A stretch of DNA of 64,000 nucleotides from Dichetophora obliterata (GCA_963920525.1 OY986438.1:120960420-121024419), one strand, 5' to 3'; shown: positions 11,125 through 23,699, counted from the first letter of the stretch. Program-made: numbers and translations. The notes: generated from the sequence alone by a model not told the origin.

Positions 11125-12400
11125 CAGGGTCCGCCAAATAACTTTTTTTTTTTTTTGAAAATTCTATAAAAAAAACTACTGGATATTTGCTCAAATTTCT
11201 TCTTTTATTTAAAAGTACAATCCTTCCGGTTAATAATGAAAAATAATTTCATTCAAATGGCTGCCTCGGCTGGCCATGCAGTAGCCTACACGATCGGTCC
11301 AATTTTTAAGCACATTATCGATTGTGTGCAGCTGTATTTCACCAATGGCTTCACGAATATTGTTCTTTAAAGCGTCAATTGTCTCTGGCTTGTCGGCGTA
11401 ACACTTATCTTTGAGGGCACCCCACAAATAATAGTCCAACGGTGTCAAATCGCAGCTCCGAGGTGGCCAAACGACATCAGATCTGCGGCTGATAATGCGA
11501 TCTTCAAAAACAGGGCGCAAAACATCGAGTGTAGCTTCGGCTGTGTGGCACGTAGCGCCATCCTGTTGAAACCAAATGTTGCCAATATCCTCCTCTTCAA
11601 TTTTTGTGAACAAAAATTCGTTCAACATGGCCCGATAACGATCGCCATTGACTGTAACGGCCACTCCTTGCTCATTTTCGAAGAAAAATGGCCCAATTAT
11701 GCCTCTGGTCCAAAATCCGCACCAAACAGTGACTCGTTTTTGGTGCAACGGCTTTTCAATGTATGCGTGCGGATTTTCTGTGCCCCAAATGCGACAATTG
11801 TGCTTGTTTACATACCCGCCAAGATCAAAATGAGCTTCATCTGAACAGATTATTTTTTTGGCAAAATCGGCATCTTCTGTAAGTCGATCGCAGGCCCACG
11901 TAGCGAAGCGAAAACGCATTGGATGGTCAGTTGGCTTCAACTCCTGAACCCATTGGACTTTGTATGGCGTCATACCAAGGTCTTTATGCAAAATTCGTCT
12001 CAATGATGTCTCCGAAATGTTCAATTGTTGAGAACGACGGTGAACTGATGTTGATGGCGCTTCACGCACACTTTCTGCCACAGCAGCAATATTCTCGGGT
12101 GTACGCACTGCTTTTGGCTTTTCACGCTTTGGTTTATCAATGAGGATGCCAGTTTCTTTCACTTTTTTCACAAGATAATGAACATACGGACCTGACGGTG
12201 CTTCTCTTCTTCCAAAATCCGTACGCAATTTACGCACACATTCTGCAACATTACCATAATTTTCAAAGTAATGTCGCAATATTTCCCAGCGTTGTTCAAG
12301 CGTATACACAACCATATTCGTTCAGTGGAAGGATAAAACTAACTATCTGTCAAATCAGACATGAGCTAAGTGTTACCATTCACGAAATAAACACTAGTTG
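11125..12400 (-). mobile_element. rosa-type (DD41D) Tc1/mariner transposon, copy 1, one end lost
   Basis: The left terminus CAGGGTCCGCCAAATAACTT at 11125 is preceded by TA. The sequence parallels the complete copy at 55181-56458 up to ...TTCACGAAATAA (about 12395). There copy 1 diverges and lacks the right-hand terminal repeat that copy 2 keeps. The transposase is intact but the element lacks one TIR and so should be immobile in cis. Confidence 0.85.
11230..12315 (-). CDS. Transposase, DD41D (rosa-type) Tc1/mariner superfamily, intact 361 aa
   Basis: The frame opens with MVVYTLEQRWEILRHYFENY, an N-terminal helix-turn-helix, and continues to a second HTH (RRSQQLNISETSLRRIL, about residues 93-109). 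Catalytic residues are Asp159 (ICSDEAHF), Asp252 (WFQQDGATCHTA) and Asp294 (DLTPLDYYLWG). Exactly 41 residues separate Asp252 from Asp294, the spacing that defines DD41D elements first described as rosa in Ceratitis. Length is normal for the superfamily. It would excise and insert the element at TA dinucleotides. Copy 2 at 55.4-56.3 kb is the same gene with indels. Codon use cannot be compared because there is no neighbouring host gene. Function is inferred from motifs; activity is unknown. Confidence 0.9.
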   Translation of the reverse strand: MVVYTLEQRWEILRHYFENYGNVAECVRKLRTDFGRREAPSGPYVHYLVKKVKETGILIDKPKREKPKAVRTPENIAAVAESVREAPSTSVHRRSQQLNISETSLRRILHKDLGMTPYKVQWVQELKPTDHPMRFRFATWACDRLTEDADFAKKIICSDEAHFDLGGYVNKHNCRIWGTENPHAYIEKPLHQKRVTVWCGFWTRGIIGPFFFENEQGVAVTVNGDRYRAMLNEFLFTKIEEEDIGNIWFQQDGATCHTAEATLDVLRPVFEDRIISRRSDVVWPPRSCDLTPLDYYLWGALKDKCYADKPETIDALKNNIREAIGEIQLHTIDNVLKNWTDRVGYCMASRGSHLNEIIFHY

Positions 12401-12820
12401 TTCAATTCTAATTTCTAATCTACAATTTGCGTATTTAATCTCACCGAGGAACTACTTCTTGTTGAAAATCTGATCGATCGGCTGGATACCCATTTGTTTT
12501 AGCAATTAGAGTTGATCTCATGTAGCAGTCTTGCAAAATGATAATAGCAACGGTAGATAAGCCCCATTCCAAGAACATATTAGGAGTTCCTAGTCCATCT
12601 CTATGATGGCTAACATTTTACACTTTATAAAACTTCACAGCTAACACTTATTTATTTAACACTGTACTTCACTTAATAGCCAAACAGTTAAGTCAAAAAT
12701 ATTATTAACGTGCTGACTATGGACACTCAATGAATTTCAACTGCGTCACATAAGCATAAGCATAATAAATCAACAATTTTCCATTGTTAACGTAAATACT
12801 CCATGTTAGCCATTGTAAAA
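12401..12820. other. AT-rich intergenic DNA
   Basis: Nothing recognised in this stretch. Confidence 0.5.
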
Positions 12821-12822
12821 AT

Positions 12823-13009
12823 AGGCAAGGTTGTGTTAGGGCGAAGAGCGGGTGACCGAAACTGTCAAAACAAATTTGACAACTTATACAAAATCTACAA
12901 CCAATGAGAATGCAATGAGAAAGCACAAATTGGTAAAAATAGCAAAAAGGCTGAGTTTGACAGTTATGGTCACAAAGAGAACACATCCCGCCCTAACACT
13001 TCCTTGTGT
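12823..13009. mobile_element. Short MITE of about 185 bp
   Basis: The inverted ends GCAAGGTTGTGTTAGGGCG and CGCCCTAACACTTCCTTGT pair, followed by GGTGACCGAAACTGTCAAA against TTTGACAGTTATGGTCACAA inside. TA is plausible at both flanks. No coding capacity. Confidence 0.65.
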
Positions 13010-13294
13010 AGTTATATGCCCAAAACTTAAAGGCCTTCTAGCAGGCCTGCGTTAAGTTTTAAAAGGCCTTCCACACTCCTTGCAAACACCGTTTTATTGC
13101 TTGTATGAAATGGGAAAATTTGTTAGGCCTTCCGCTCTTCTTGCTCAAAAGAGACCTGCCAGAAGTGCTCTTTCGAAAATTCAAGTCAGAAGGAAAAGCA
13201 ATATAAATATCATCTTCATACAAAAATATAAGAAAAGACTTGGAGTTATTCCACATAAATATTTTCATATAATATAATATGTAATGTGTTACTT

Positions 13295-13330
13295 TTCGGG
13301 AGCCCGGGTTCGAGACCCAATTTGGACAAA
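13295..13330 (+). other. tRNA-like B-box fragment (SINE or tRNA pseudogene relic)
   Basis: AGCCCGGGTTCGAGACCC contains a perfect RNA polymerase III B-box (GGTTCGANNCC form) in an AT-rich setting and is followed by A- and T-rich sequence. No convincing A-box or acceptor stem lies upstream, so it is not a functional tRNA. Confidence 0.35.
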
Positions 13331-13543
13331 AAAAATTTGTTGTTGTTTTTTTTTTAAGTCTACATTCTTTTACAAACTGTTTTGAGTATTTAACATTTTT
13401 TTTAATTTTTTTGTAAATTTTTTCATATAAAATAATATAAAAAGAATCAGAACCTTCAAAAGGTAGGCCTTAGAGAAGTACTCATCAATGCAGTGATCAT
13501 GGAAGGTGTGTTTACGCCAATAATAGCAGTGTTATTGTTATCG

Positions 13544-13588
13544 CTAAAATGCCCACTGGGCTTATACACTTCCCAGTGGACATTTTAG
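13544..13588. repeat. 17-bp-arm hairpin
   Basis: CTAAAATGCCCACTGGG pairs with CCCAGTGGACATTTTAG (one mismatch) across an 11-nt loop. It lies in non-coding DNA. It could be a tiny MITE end pair or simply a cruciform-forming repeat. Confidence 0.6.
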
Positions 13589-14280
13589 AGAGTGACAAAT
13601 ATTTTATACTCCAAATTTCAAAAATAATTTTGAAAATTACTACTTAAAAACTTATTGACAATATAAAGTGATGTGCAAAAAAAAAGGGACATCTGCATTT
13701 TTATATTTAAAGCTACATGATTTATATACAAAGTGAACCAGATATAGCATTAATATTCTTGGGTGGTGATTCTCCTTAATTAGGCGAACAAGAAAATGCA
13801 ATGATGAGGGTGACCTCCTCCCCCTTTTGGGGAGGAAAAACTTAAAAATAGGTGCATTACTTTTTACTCCATATTTTATGTATCTCTTAACCGATCTCCA
13901 AATTCGATAGCATCTTGACAAAGAGACTATATTACCTTCAAACCAATGATACAAAAGCCGTCTTCTAATCTTACTACACTAAAAGCGAACTGTTTTACGT
14001 GTGGTTATTTAAAATGAAAAAGTAGTCAATAGAAAACTTTATCATAAAAAAAATTACATCACAAAAATAACCAAAAATGTATTTAATATCCGAGATAGTT
14101 ATTATCAAAGTTGAATTAAAAATTTTTGTAGAATTTTGTAGAATTGTAACTTTATGCAAAATGTTTTATAAAAATCTTAATGTCAATTTGATGATTTGAG
14201 CTTGATTTAAGCCAGTAGGCTTGCAGGGCCTTTAAGGCCACGTGTGCCCCGTTGGAAGAAAGAGCTTTTTGGAAATTGGC
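13589..14280. other. AT-rich DNA, unassigned
   Basis: Contains GGGTGACCTCCTCCCCCTTTTGGGGAGG near 13808-13835 (split here: a G/C-rich mirrored patch), but no gene or complete element is recognised. Confidence 0.4.
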
Positions 14281-14375
14281 CCCCCCGCTCCCGTTACTCC
14301 TTTTTCAAGCTTTGACCCATCATTATAGCATATCTGTGAGCCGGGATCAACTGTGAAGCTATCACCCCTCCACAG

Positions 14376-14850
14376 TTACCTATTGGGTATAACGATCCTG
14401 TAGCGTTTCGATAAGTTTACCTTCGGCAGCATCATGTCTGGTATTTTTTGAAAGAAGTCATTTTCAAAGGTTTTAAGTGTCTTCATGTCACCCGTAAAAT
14501 TATCTGCCTTCATGCCTCTTCTTCGATAATTATCGTTAAAGGAGGTAGCCCAATTATTACACACACAGCTTCAGAAGGGCACGTTCTTATTGCCCCAGTG
14601 ATACTAGTGCACGCCATTCTTTTTAGCTTTGTCAGTTGGTAAGCTGCTGCACGTTGTTGGACCTTGGGCCACCATGCAAGTGCCTCATACGTAACCAAAG
14701 GTCTAACAATGGTTGTGAACGTCCAATATATCATTTTCGGGTTGAAGCCCCACATTTTGCCATGACAAAAAGGGCACGTATTTCCCTGCCTGTAACTGAA
14801 TCTAAGTTGGTGTTCCAACGCACCTTTAAACATTTTATGGAAACTATTTG
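14376..14850 (-). pseudogene. LINE-B: 5'-truncated non-LTR retrotransposon fragment
   Basis: On the minus strand the frame at 14833-14510 reads FNPKMIYWTFTTIV, RPLVTYEALAWWPKV, KLKRMACTSITGAIRTCPSE and VCVIIGLPPL. This is the region just after the RT palm in jockey/LOA/R1-like ORF2 proteins. It continues in another frame to 14376. No endonuclease or YADD segment is present, so it is a short remnant. Confidence 0.7.
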
Positions 14851-14859
14851 AAAAAAAGA

Positions 14860-15189
14860 TCTTTCAGTATCTACACTACAAAATTTAAATAAAGCGGTTG
14901 AGCAATGAATATTTTTTTTATTTATTTGAACCTAATTTTAGCTAAGATTGGCACAGCTCAACCTCTGTTAAGCACTTTTTTAAGCAAAGTTCGCTTTGTT
15001 GATTAGCTTTGTTGAAAATCACACACGAAAATTTTACTAAGCGAAAAATTGCATTTTAAAATCAAGTCTGATCGTTTTCAATTTAAAAATGTTTATTTTT
15101 GATTTATCGTTTTCATTTTGATATTGTAAATTTTTAAAACAAAAATGCATTTTTAATTGTAAGTTGAAACAGATACGGGAAAAAAAGCA
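14860..15189. other. AT-rich intergenic DNA
   Basis: No supported feature. Confidence 0.5.
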
Positions 15190-16013
15190 ATGATGATGAC
15201 TAGACTCACCGTCTAGTGGCCATAGAACAGCCACCAAACATTCTTTTCATACTCCATATATAGACGACGTAGTAGTTCTTTCCGGTAGCATATAAATAGA
15301 CACGACAAATCCAGCTAAGGTAGCATTCCTTTTTGGGTGAGCTCAAACCAAGTAGCTACTGCCTCTACTGACCGTCAGGTCAATCGTCCGGGGAGGGTGG
15401 CGAACGGTAATTTTTTGTTATCTTTAAGTGAAGTTAGTTATTTCTTTATTTATTATTATTTTATTATTTTTTGTTTGTTTTCGAAAGCCACGTCGCAACC
15501 TCGGTTGACCGCAAGGTTTATCACCGGGACTGCGACGCAGGCACTCTCTGCTACGCCACCACGGCGTTTACAGTTGTCGTATTAGAAATGACGGAGCATT
15601 CCTTTTTAGCGATTGTCAACCGATTACCGAAGCGAGTATCAATGGACTACGGATTACCGAAGCGATTACCAACCGATTACGTTACCAATTACCGAAACGA
15701 TTACCGAAGCGATAACCAACTGTTTATCCATAGCCGAAGCGATTACCAACCGATTACCGAAGCGATTACCAACTGATTACCGGCTTTTAAAGCAATTACT
15801 TACTGATGACCGATCACTAAAGCGTTTACCAATTGATTATTAAACCCGCTAGCGACTACCCGAAGCTGCATAACTAAGAGGTTATAATAAGGATAACGTA
15901 TTCAATAAAGTAACTTTGTGAATTACTGAAAACCCTGCGTCTTTTATTTTAAAAATAATTTGTGAGAGTCAGTGGAACTTTTCGCAGGACCCTGGAGTGG
16001 CTGAGTTGTACCT
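15190..16013 (+). mobile_element. LTR retrotransposon relic (solo-LTR-like) with CCGATTACC minisatellite, copy 2
   Basis: The plus strand shows a TATA box (TATAAATA, 15291), a repeat array at about 15613-15845 built on GATTACCGAAGC and GATTACCAACC units, and a poly(A) signal AATAAA at 15904-15909. The LTR end lies near 15965. A leader motif follows at 15971-16013 (GGAACTTTTCGCAGGACCCTGG, then GTGGCTGAGTTGTACC), matching those at 1073-1120 and 32375-32428. No internal coding region follows. The left limit is uncertain. Confidence 0.55.
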
Positions 16014-16393
16014 CCGCCTTTGATAAAACCACGTAACAAGCTAAAAAAATGTTTATCCGTCTTTCTAAACCTGTAACTTTTATTTTTTTTTTAAATATGT
16101 TTATCCAATAATACGTATAATACAAATTAAAAAGGAGTTATGATAACCTTTTCACAAAAGAAAGTCAGTGTTAACTATTAGAAGTTGAATGATACAGCTG
16201 TTTGGAACTATTTTAAATGTGCCAACTTTCTTTAGTATTTACTATTTTTTTCAATAAATTTCGACCAAATATCGCAAAATCACCCAAAAAAAATGAAGAA
16301 TCACCCAAATACTAAACGAAAATCACCCAAAAAAATTCATTTCTACGTCAATAGAATTCGCTTGAAGACCACCGTGAGAAAATGCCTTAAAAA
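16014..16393. other. AT-rich DNA with short ATCACCCAAA repeats
   Basis: AATCACCCAAAAAAAATGAA, AATCACCCAAATACTAA and AATCACCCAAAAAAATTC occur in a row at about 16277-16340. No gene. Confidence 0.5.
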
Positions 16394-17038
16394 TACCCAG
16401 CAAAAAAGTGCTTTCCAAAGAAGATAAAATGGAAAAGAGGTCTTGAATTCCATCACTTCCACTTTTATACCTGGAAGGCATTCTTTTAACATACCGATGT
16501 CATTGGAATGAATGCTTTCCTTGTCTTCTTTAGAAGCGCTTTCAGAATTTTTTCAATGGAAGATTTCTTTGTGCCCTTCAATGTAAGGATTCTAGTGTTT
16601 TCCAGGAGAACTTTAAGAAGGCATTCACTGAAATGAAATGTTTTTTGTAGTTAAGGGGGTTTAAAAAATCCCACCGAAAATATTCTTTTTCCCGACTTTC
16701 ACAACATTTTGGTGTTGGAAGCAACGCCGTAGATATGGGAGGTTCAGGGGGTTCGAGCCGCCCCTTTGCAATTATATATTAAATAAAAGCACAGATATTC
16801 CAAATTATTTAATTACCATAACATAAAGATAAATTGAAAATTGTTCAATATACATGCTTAGTTTGTTTAGCAGACATTAAGTTAAATATTATACAATATA
16901 AATGGTTTTCTTAATTATTTTCCTATGTATTGTTGCTTACATACTAGCGTTTGCAGAACGTATACATATAAATTGAACAAAATTATTCTAAGCCAGTCTG
17001 TGAAATTCAAATGATGATAAGCAATGCTTCATTGTTCG

Positions 17039-17668
17039 TTAAATAACACTGAAGGTAAATTTTCAACTTTTGAAAAGACACAAAAAAACGCTGAGACACG
17101 TAAACTTAATTTTCGGTAGTAGAATTTAGTGGCATATTCGGTTTTTTCAGATCAGATCAAATTCTCGAGATATTCAGATTTTTGTTATTTAACCATCATT
17201 TGACCTTCATGTAAAAATTTTTTTATAGTATTTAAACAATTACTTTTTATTGTATTTTCGAAAATATCTCCAACCTGAAAATCAAGTTAGCATTGTGTAA
17301 TCTATGATTTTTCAAAGGTTAAGCACTTTTGCGTTTCTCTCCATTTTGACCAAATTTGAATGTTAAACGTAAAATCTTTAAAAAAATTTGTTAAAATTTT
17401 TTTACTCAAGTTAGTATTTTTATAGTTAGATTAAATTCTGAAAGTTTAAGCAAAATTGAAGGTGGTCAAAATTTTTGTTCTCCAAAAATAAGAAAAAATA
17501 TAACTAAAAATATGTTTAAAAGTGACTAAATTTCAAACGCAAATATTTCGAGATTTTGTTCTGATTGGGAAAAACTTAGTATGCCACTAAATTCTACGAC
17601 CAAACAATAAGCTTACGTTCTAGTCATCTTCGTGTGTCTTTTTGACGTCCCTACAGTGTTATTAAATG
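17039..17668. mobile_element. Foldback element
   Basis: The left arm (TTAAATAACACTGAAGG ... GTAGAATTTAGTGGCATA) is complementary to the right arm (TATGCCACTAAATTCTAC ... CTACAGTGTTATTAAATG). Arms are about 150 bp with mismatches, and the middle is AT-rich and non-coding. Confidence 0.65.
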
Positions 17669-18037
17669 AAAGTAAAAGTGAACTTCATTGGTACATTTGT
17701 CAGTTTCACGATTTCTTAAGTTGTGTGTGACTATCGCCAAGTGGTTTTAAAAAAATGTTCTCAAATTCTAGCGGTGACACTTCGTCTCAAGAACACCAAT
17801 TAATGCATGCAGTTACGAGTCCAGATTTTTTCGTTGCATTTAATACATAAAATATATTAATTTACGTCAGATTTGACTGTACTGTTGTAAAAAATCTAAT
17901 AGAATGATGTTGTGGCTTAGCGCTATTAAATATTCATAAGGATATTCTATGAACGAGGAAACTGTCGTCGATAAATTGGCTTCGCGTTCCAAAAAAAAAT
18001 AATGAGCTAACTATGTAAGTATCTACAACTATGTATA

Positions 18038-18786
18038 TTAAGGCACCTAATGCTCCATAGAAAAGAAAAAAGTTGATGGAGTCTTTCCTTCAAAATAAAC
18101 CTGGGCTTATGTTATGATGATTCCCCAAATATTTCAACTCTACAGATAGCCATCCGCGAGCTGGAATGGTTTGAAATAACCTCGATTTTAGTGTAAAAAT
18201 ATTGGCTGGCGTAAGTTTTAAAAAACAAACTGTCAGAAATTATAGGCCGGAAAAATCTCTTCCAATCTGCATCAAAAAATTTTTGATATTTTTTATTTTA
18301 TTTCCATACAAAAACTTTAAAAATTTAAATAACTTCATAACTTTTTTTTTAATTTCTTACAATAGCTTTTCAGTAGGTGCTTATTTTATAATTAATATTA
18401 TAGTTTTAATTTTTTTCAGTTACAGCAATTCTGACAACAATTATGACCAGTGAGTATATCTTTAGAAATAATTAAGTTTCTTTAGTGAACTTTAGTGAAA
18501 ATAACTTTTAAAAAAAATCATAAAAGTGCACATAAAAAACATCATTATTTTTAATTCGAATGCAAGAGAACTTTTCAAAAATATTATTTCAGATCATTTC
18601 ACTTTTTCTAATTAACACACAAGCCAATATTTTTACAAAAAACTTCACTTTTAGAGGATATTTCAAACCATTGCAGCTCAAGAATGGCTATCGCTAGAGT
18701 CGAAATATTTGGGGAATCATCATAACATAAGCCAAGGATTATTTTGAGGAACTGCCCCGAACAAGGTTTTTCGTGAGGTGCCTTAA
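18038..18786. mobile_element. Foldback element ending in TTAA
   Basis: TTAAGGCACCTAA at 18038 and AGGTGCCTTAA ending at 18786 are inverted. Arms of about 170 bp include TATGTTATGATGATTCCCCA (18110) against TGGGGAATCATCATAACATA (18710). Both ends show TTAA, which could be a piggyBac-like target duplication or part of the inverted repeat. No coding capacity beyond shadows. Confidence 0.7.
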
Positions 18787-19380
18787 TGTATATATATGTT
18801 TTTATTTTTAAAATATCTGTTTTCGTTGTATTACTTAAATAAATGCTTCTTGTCCTGCTCCAAATAAAGCGATTGAATCGATTTTTTATATTTTTTGCTT
18901 CAGCAACCCTCCCCGTCCCCCATCCTCCATCAGAATCTACAGCTTTGTAAACAGCTCACATTAGTTCAAATAGAAATTGAGTAGGGAAATTAACCCTATG
19001 GTATCACAATGGGCCTCATTCATTGGCTTAAGTGTGTCTCTGAAAAGTGACAGACACTTTAATCTAACCTAAACCCCCCCTTATGAAACACCTATCTACG
19101 GCATTGGTTGGAAGTAGGAAGTGGTTAGGTTTTGTTGGGGGTTTAAAAAATCCCACGGAAAATATCTAAAACATTTATTACAATTATATATACAATTTTT
19201 ACTGTAATTGCTTTGAATTGCTATATGAATGTCTTCCAGAAGTAGTTTATGAGAATGCCTCTTGAAATCACTTCCCTTGCTAAGGCTAAAGAAGAAGCTG
19301 AATTGGATATATAGAATATCTTCTAGAAACAGTGTCCCTAAGAATGCATGTCACATTTGTGTCAAAAATTTTGCTGGGTA

Positions 19381-21960
19381 GCTGTTTATTCTCGTTGTAT
19401 TTTCTTATCTTATATACCGTGTTAAAAGAATTTCTACTTCATAGTGCAATAATAAAAGTTCCATACCTAATAGATAAAAAAAATACGGTATTTGACTTCA
19501 CTATACTTAATTCTTTTTTCGATAATTAGCTTGACTTTAAAACACTTTTACAGCCTTATTCATAAACACATTTTAGCGGCTGCGTAACTTTGAGCATGCT
19601 TTAAAGAACAAAACGTTATTCATAAACATATTTCTGCCTTACGAAACGTTGTTTAAGAGCTTCGTAGTTTTTAGAAATTACACAAAGAGGATTTTTATTT
19701 CTAACAGAAAAAATAAAAGTCCGCGAATGGTGATTTTAAAAAAATTGAGAAAATAAAAGTTACAGTAAATTACAGTAAATTTGCATTTATTTTTTCAAGT
19801 GTAGATATTTGTTCCATAACTTTGGGTATTTCGTTTGTTTCGGGCGCACACTCACTTCTTGAATTCAATGAAGTCAAAAATACTAAGCCGTAGATTGAAT
19901 GTGTCCGACGCATTGTTAACGAACGGAAATCTACTGCTTACATGCTTATTTCATTAAAATCTGTTACAGTTTTAATGCGTTTCTATATAATTTGTACAAA
20001 AAATTAACAAAAAAAACAAACTGTGTAGTACAGGGAAACCTTTTTAAGTGTCAAAAAAAATACTAAGCATTTGCAGTCAAGGCAACAATAGTTCTATACG
20101 TCAGCATGAGATCCTGTTGGCAGAGAAATTGTTAAAAAAAACAACACAGTGTCAGACAAAAAATGCGTTTCTTTCAAATGTTTCAATAAAATTAACCCGG
20201 AAATTATGAGCGCGTCAAATAAATACTGAAACATAACGAGCCGTCAGCACATCTTTTTTTTTGCTGTCTTCTATTTAAGGCATACAATTCGTTATTTTTT
20301 TAAACAATTGAATTATTTTATGCGCAAAAAAATTGGTTTTTTTTTCCTCAGGTTTTTTAATCAGAAAATAAAAGCCTTCCTACAGTCAGGCATCAGGGGT
20401 GGCTACCATTTTTGTGTGCCTATTATATGAGCCCACCCCTCGAGTTCATCATCATCACCATCAACGTGGTGAAAAAATTGCATTATATCCCGTTACTGCA
20501 TAGTTATGGTTTTTATAACATTGTTTTTTTTTTTTGTTTTGAAAATATATGAATTTTTATTTAAAAAACTTGATTTGTACGCCAGATAAAGTCAACTTGG
20601 ATATGATTTCATTGTATGTTGGAAAAAAATATTTTTAAATTTTGACATGAAAACAATAAAATGTCATAATCAGAAGTTTTTTCAAGTATAATGAGCTGCA
20701 TTTTGTCATCTGCCAGTTTGATTTTCAAATTTTATTCATCAAATATATATGCAGGAGATGATGACGTTAGCAAGCTTCTGCTTTATGAAATTTGCAGTGG
20801 TTTTTTTAATTACTTTCGATCCTCTCAGAACGTTATCAGGTTTTTCTAACTTTAAGCTTATCCAAAACTCCACAAACATGAATATTTTTTATTATGTACG
20901 TTATTATGCTAAGTTTTTAATAGTAAGTAAACAACTTTAGCAATTTGAAGACTGATGGCAGACTTTAGCAATTTTTAAAATAATGGTAGAATTTTCAGGT
21001 GTTAAAATGACGCATTTACTTAGGTAAAATTTTTTAATAGATTTTTTTATACTTCAAAAATCATTTATCCAATCGTTTATCAAAATGTTGATTAAACAAT
21101 TTTCAGTCAAAGATGGCCTAGAAAATTGATACTAATTTAATTTGACATTTTTAAAAATTTCGTCTTCACAGCTTTGCAAAGCACGGACATATACTTGTCT
21201 GGCAATTATATACCCTATAAAGCTGATAAAAACAGACTAATGAAATTAGCCCAACTAGGGCCTATATGTGTGGGCCAACTGTAACTTACTCGGAAGTTCT
21301 GGTAAATTTTTTTTTATAATATGTTAACAGTAGTGGTAGCTAACCTTAACGCCTAGATAAGCCATTACTTGAAAGAACGTATTGAGATGGTTTAACTTAT
21401 CTGTGGCCTTCCACCATATTATCCAACCACAAGTCAATATGTGTCATGAAAGCCATGGACCTTCGGATGACATTCGGTCTTATTTCCTTTTAGTACCGAA
21501 AGTTTTTATTTATGTTTTTTTATATATATTATAAAAAATATTATGAATAATTATATTACAATATTTGTACGGCACGTACAACAAAAGCTATCGGTACCGA
21601 TAGTTTTATTGCACGAGAAGAAGGCGTTTTGAATTTTTTTGAATCTATATTTTATTTTAGACTCCCAAGTTAGCTTTTATTCTAGTATTACTCCGCTATA
21701 AATAGCTCCACTGCTCAACTCCAGAGTAATGCCATTCAATTTTGGTGCTCAGTACTAGTTAATACGCAAACAATTTTCGTAAAACAATTTATTTTATAAG
21801 ACCTCTAAGTTTATTTATGTTAGAATCGAGATAATTAAGGGATCACGTTTTGCTAAATTTAAACATTATATAAATTAATTTATTTAAATTTCAAAGGATG
21901 TAGAATTTGTCAACTTAATTCACATTATTAATAAAATACCATATTTTTAATACATATAAA
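19381..21960. other. AT-rich intergenic region, no gene recognised
   Basis: Only short frames without family similarity. TATAAATAG at about 21699 with CTCAGTACTAG some 45 bp further resembles a fly core promoter or an LTR start, but no coding frame follows. Confidence 0.5.
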
Positions 21961-23699
21961 TGAACTTAAACCACTTTGTATTTGTATTTATTTATAAGAC
22001 ATTAGTACAAATAAGAACTAAGTTCTTTTACAGTACAACAAGTAAAAATACCTATAAATAAGTTAAGATAATAAACAAATTGTTTAGATATAACAACAAA
22101 CTAATAACAGTGACTATAAATAAGATAATGAATTACATTAGATAATGATTAAGAGATTAATAATAATAAAATCAAAATAAAAAATATTGCATCAAAAAAT
22201 ATTAGAAAAATAATATGAATGAAGAATAAGAATATGTAAAGATAAAAGAGAAAGGATAGAAAAATAAATTAAGTTGAAGAAGCTAAGAAGTTGAGAAGTG
22301 AGTTAAAATATATTGCCTAAAATTTTCCGCCCGTTCGATTTCTCTTTCTTAAGTTACGTGGTAACGCATTCCACAGTCTTATGGCATTAATGAAAAAATT
22401 ATTGGAAGAAGTTAGAGAGCCATGTCTTGGAACTATAGGTATCTTGCATCATCTAGACAAACTGAACTGCAGTTTTTCATATATGTAATAAGGAGTTTTA
22501 CTATGTATTATTTTATGAAGGTAGATACAGTTTCTAGCATTTAAACAATCAACCAAACTGCACCCAAGTAATGCATTTCTGAAGTGAGAGAGGTAGTCAA
22601 ACTTTTTTAAGCCGAAAACAAACCGCGTGGCATAGTTATATGCAATACTAAGTTTAAGCAGGGAAGATGAGTCGAGTTTACTGTACACCACGTCAGAATA
22701 TGTAAAAACAGGTAAGACAAATTGCTTTACTAGCATTCGCCTTAGATCAAGCGTACAAAGACAAGCAGACATTCTTAAATTTCGCAGGATATAATAAACT
22801 TTAGAAACAACACTATTAACATGATCAGCACAAGATAGAGAAGAATTCATACAATAACCCAGATTTACAATTTTTGACACAACACTTAGCTTATTTGAGC
22901 CAATGTAGAGGTCAGGAATGTTATTAAGGAAAGATTTATTTTTACAGATAGGGAGAATATAAGATTTGGCAGCATTTAGTTGGAGTTCATTGCTAATTGC
23001 CCACTGATAAATGTTTCTTAGGTCCTCGTTAATTCTGTAACAGAGGGTATCTAGGAGATCAACACTACTTGTGTGTTAGATCTGAATGTCGTTCGCATAA
23101 GCATGTATAGAAGAATGATTACAAACAGCAAAAATATCATTTTAGAAGATAGAAAATAAGAGCGGACCAAGGATCGACCCTTGAGGAACACCACTTATTA
23201 CCGTTTTATAGCTGGAAAATTTTTGTCCGACTTGAACTTTTTGCAATCTATTAGACAAATAATTTGATATGAGACTCACCGCACTATCACTAAACCCAAA
23301 GAAAGACTTTAGTTTCAGACATAAATATTTGTGGCTTACCTTGTCAAATGCTTTTGAGAAATCTAATAAGCAAAGTAACGAAATAGAACCAGAGTCGTAT
23401 GCAGGCCGTAAATCATCTATAACCTTAACTTCTACTGAATTACACCCGTGCCCTAACCGAAAGCCAGATTGAAATGGAGACAAGAGCTTATTTTCATGTA
23501 AGAATTTATTGATTTGTAGGCTTATTATTTTCTCACAGACCTTGGAGAACGGGGACAGTATACTGATGGGCCTGAAATGATTTGGACTAGATGGATTCGA
23601 CTTTTTTCCACAGGTAGCACAGTTGCAGATTTCCATGTTGCTGGGAATGTTGAAGATATAAGGCAGTGATTAATAATATGTGTTAATGGTCTAATTATA

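Larger units (their letters stand above)
16394..19380. mobile_element. Candidate composite DNA element with TACCCAGCAAAA ends
   Basis: TACCCAGCAAAA at 16394-16405 and its perfect complement TTTTGCTGGGTA at 19369-19380 face each other. Near both ends GGGGGTTTAAAAAATCCCAC (about 16656 and 19137) recurs in the same orientation. The interval contains two further foldback elements (17039-17668 and 18038-18786). No transposase is seen. A 12-bp match could be chance or mark two separate relics. Confidence 0.3.

Noticed and set aside
11545..11844. Plus-strand frames over the DD41D transposases (also 55594-55893)
   Set aside because: Antisense shadows recurring in both copies because the copies are homologous.
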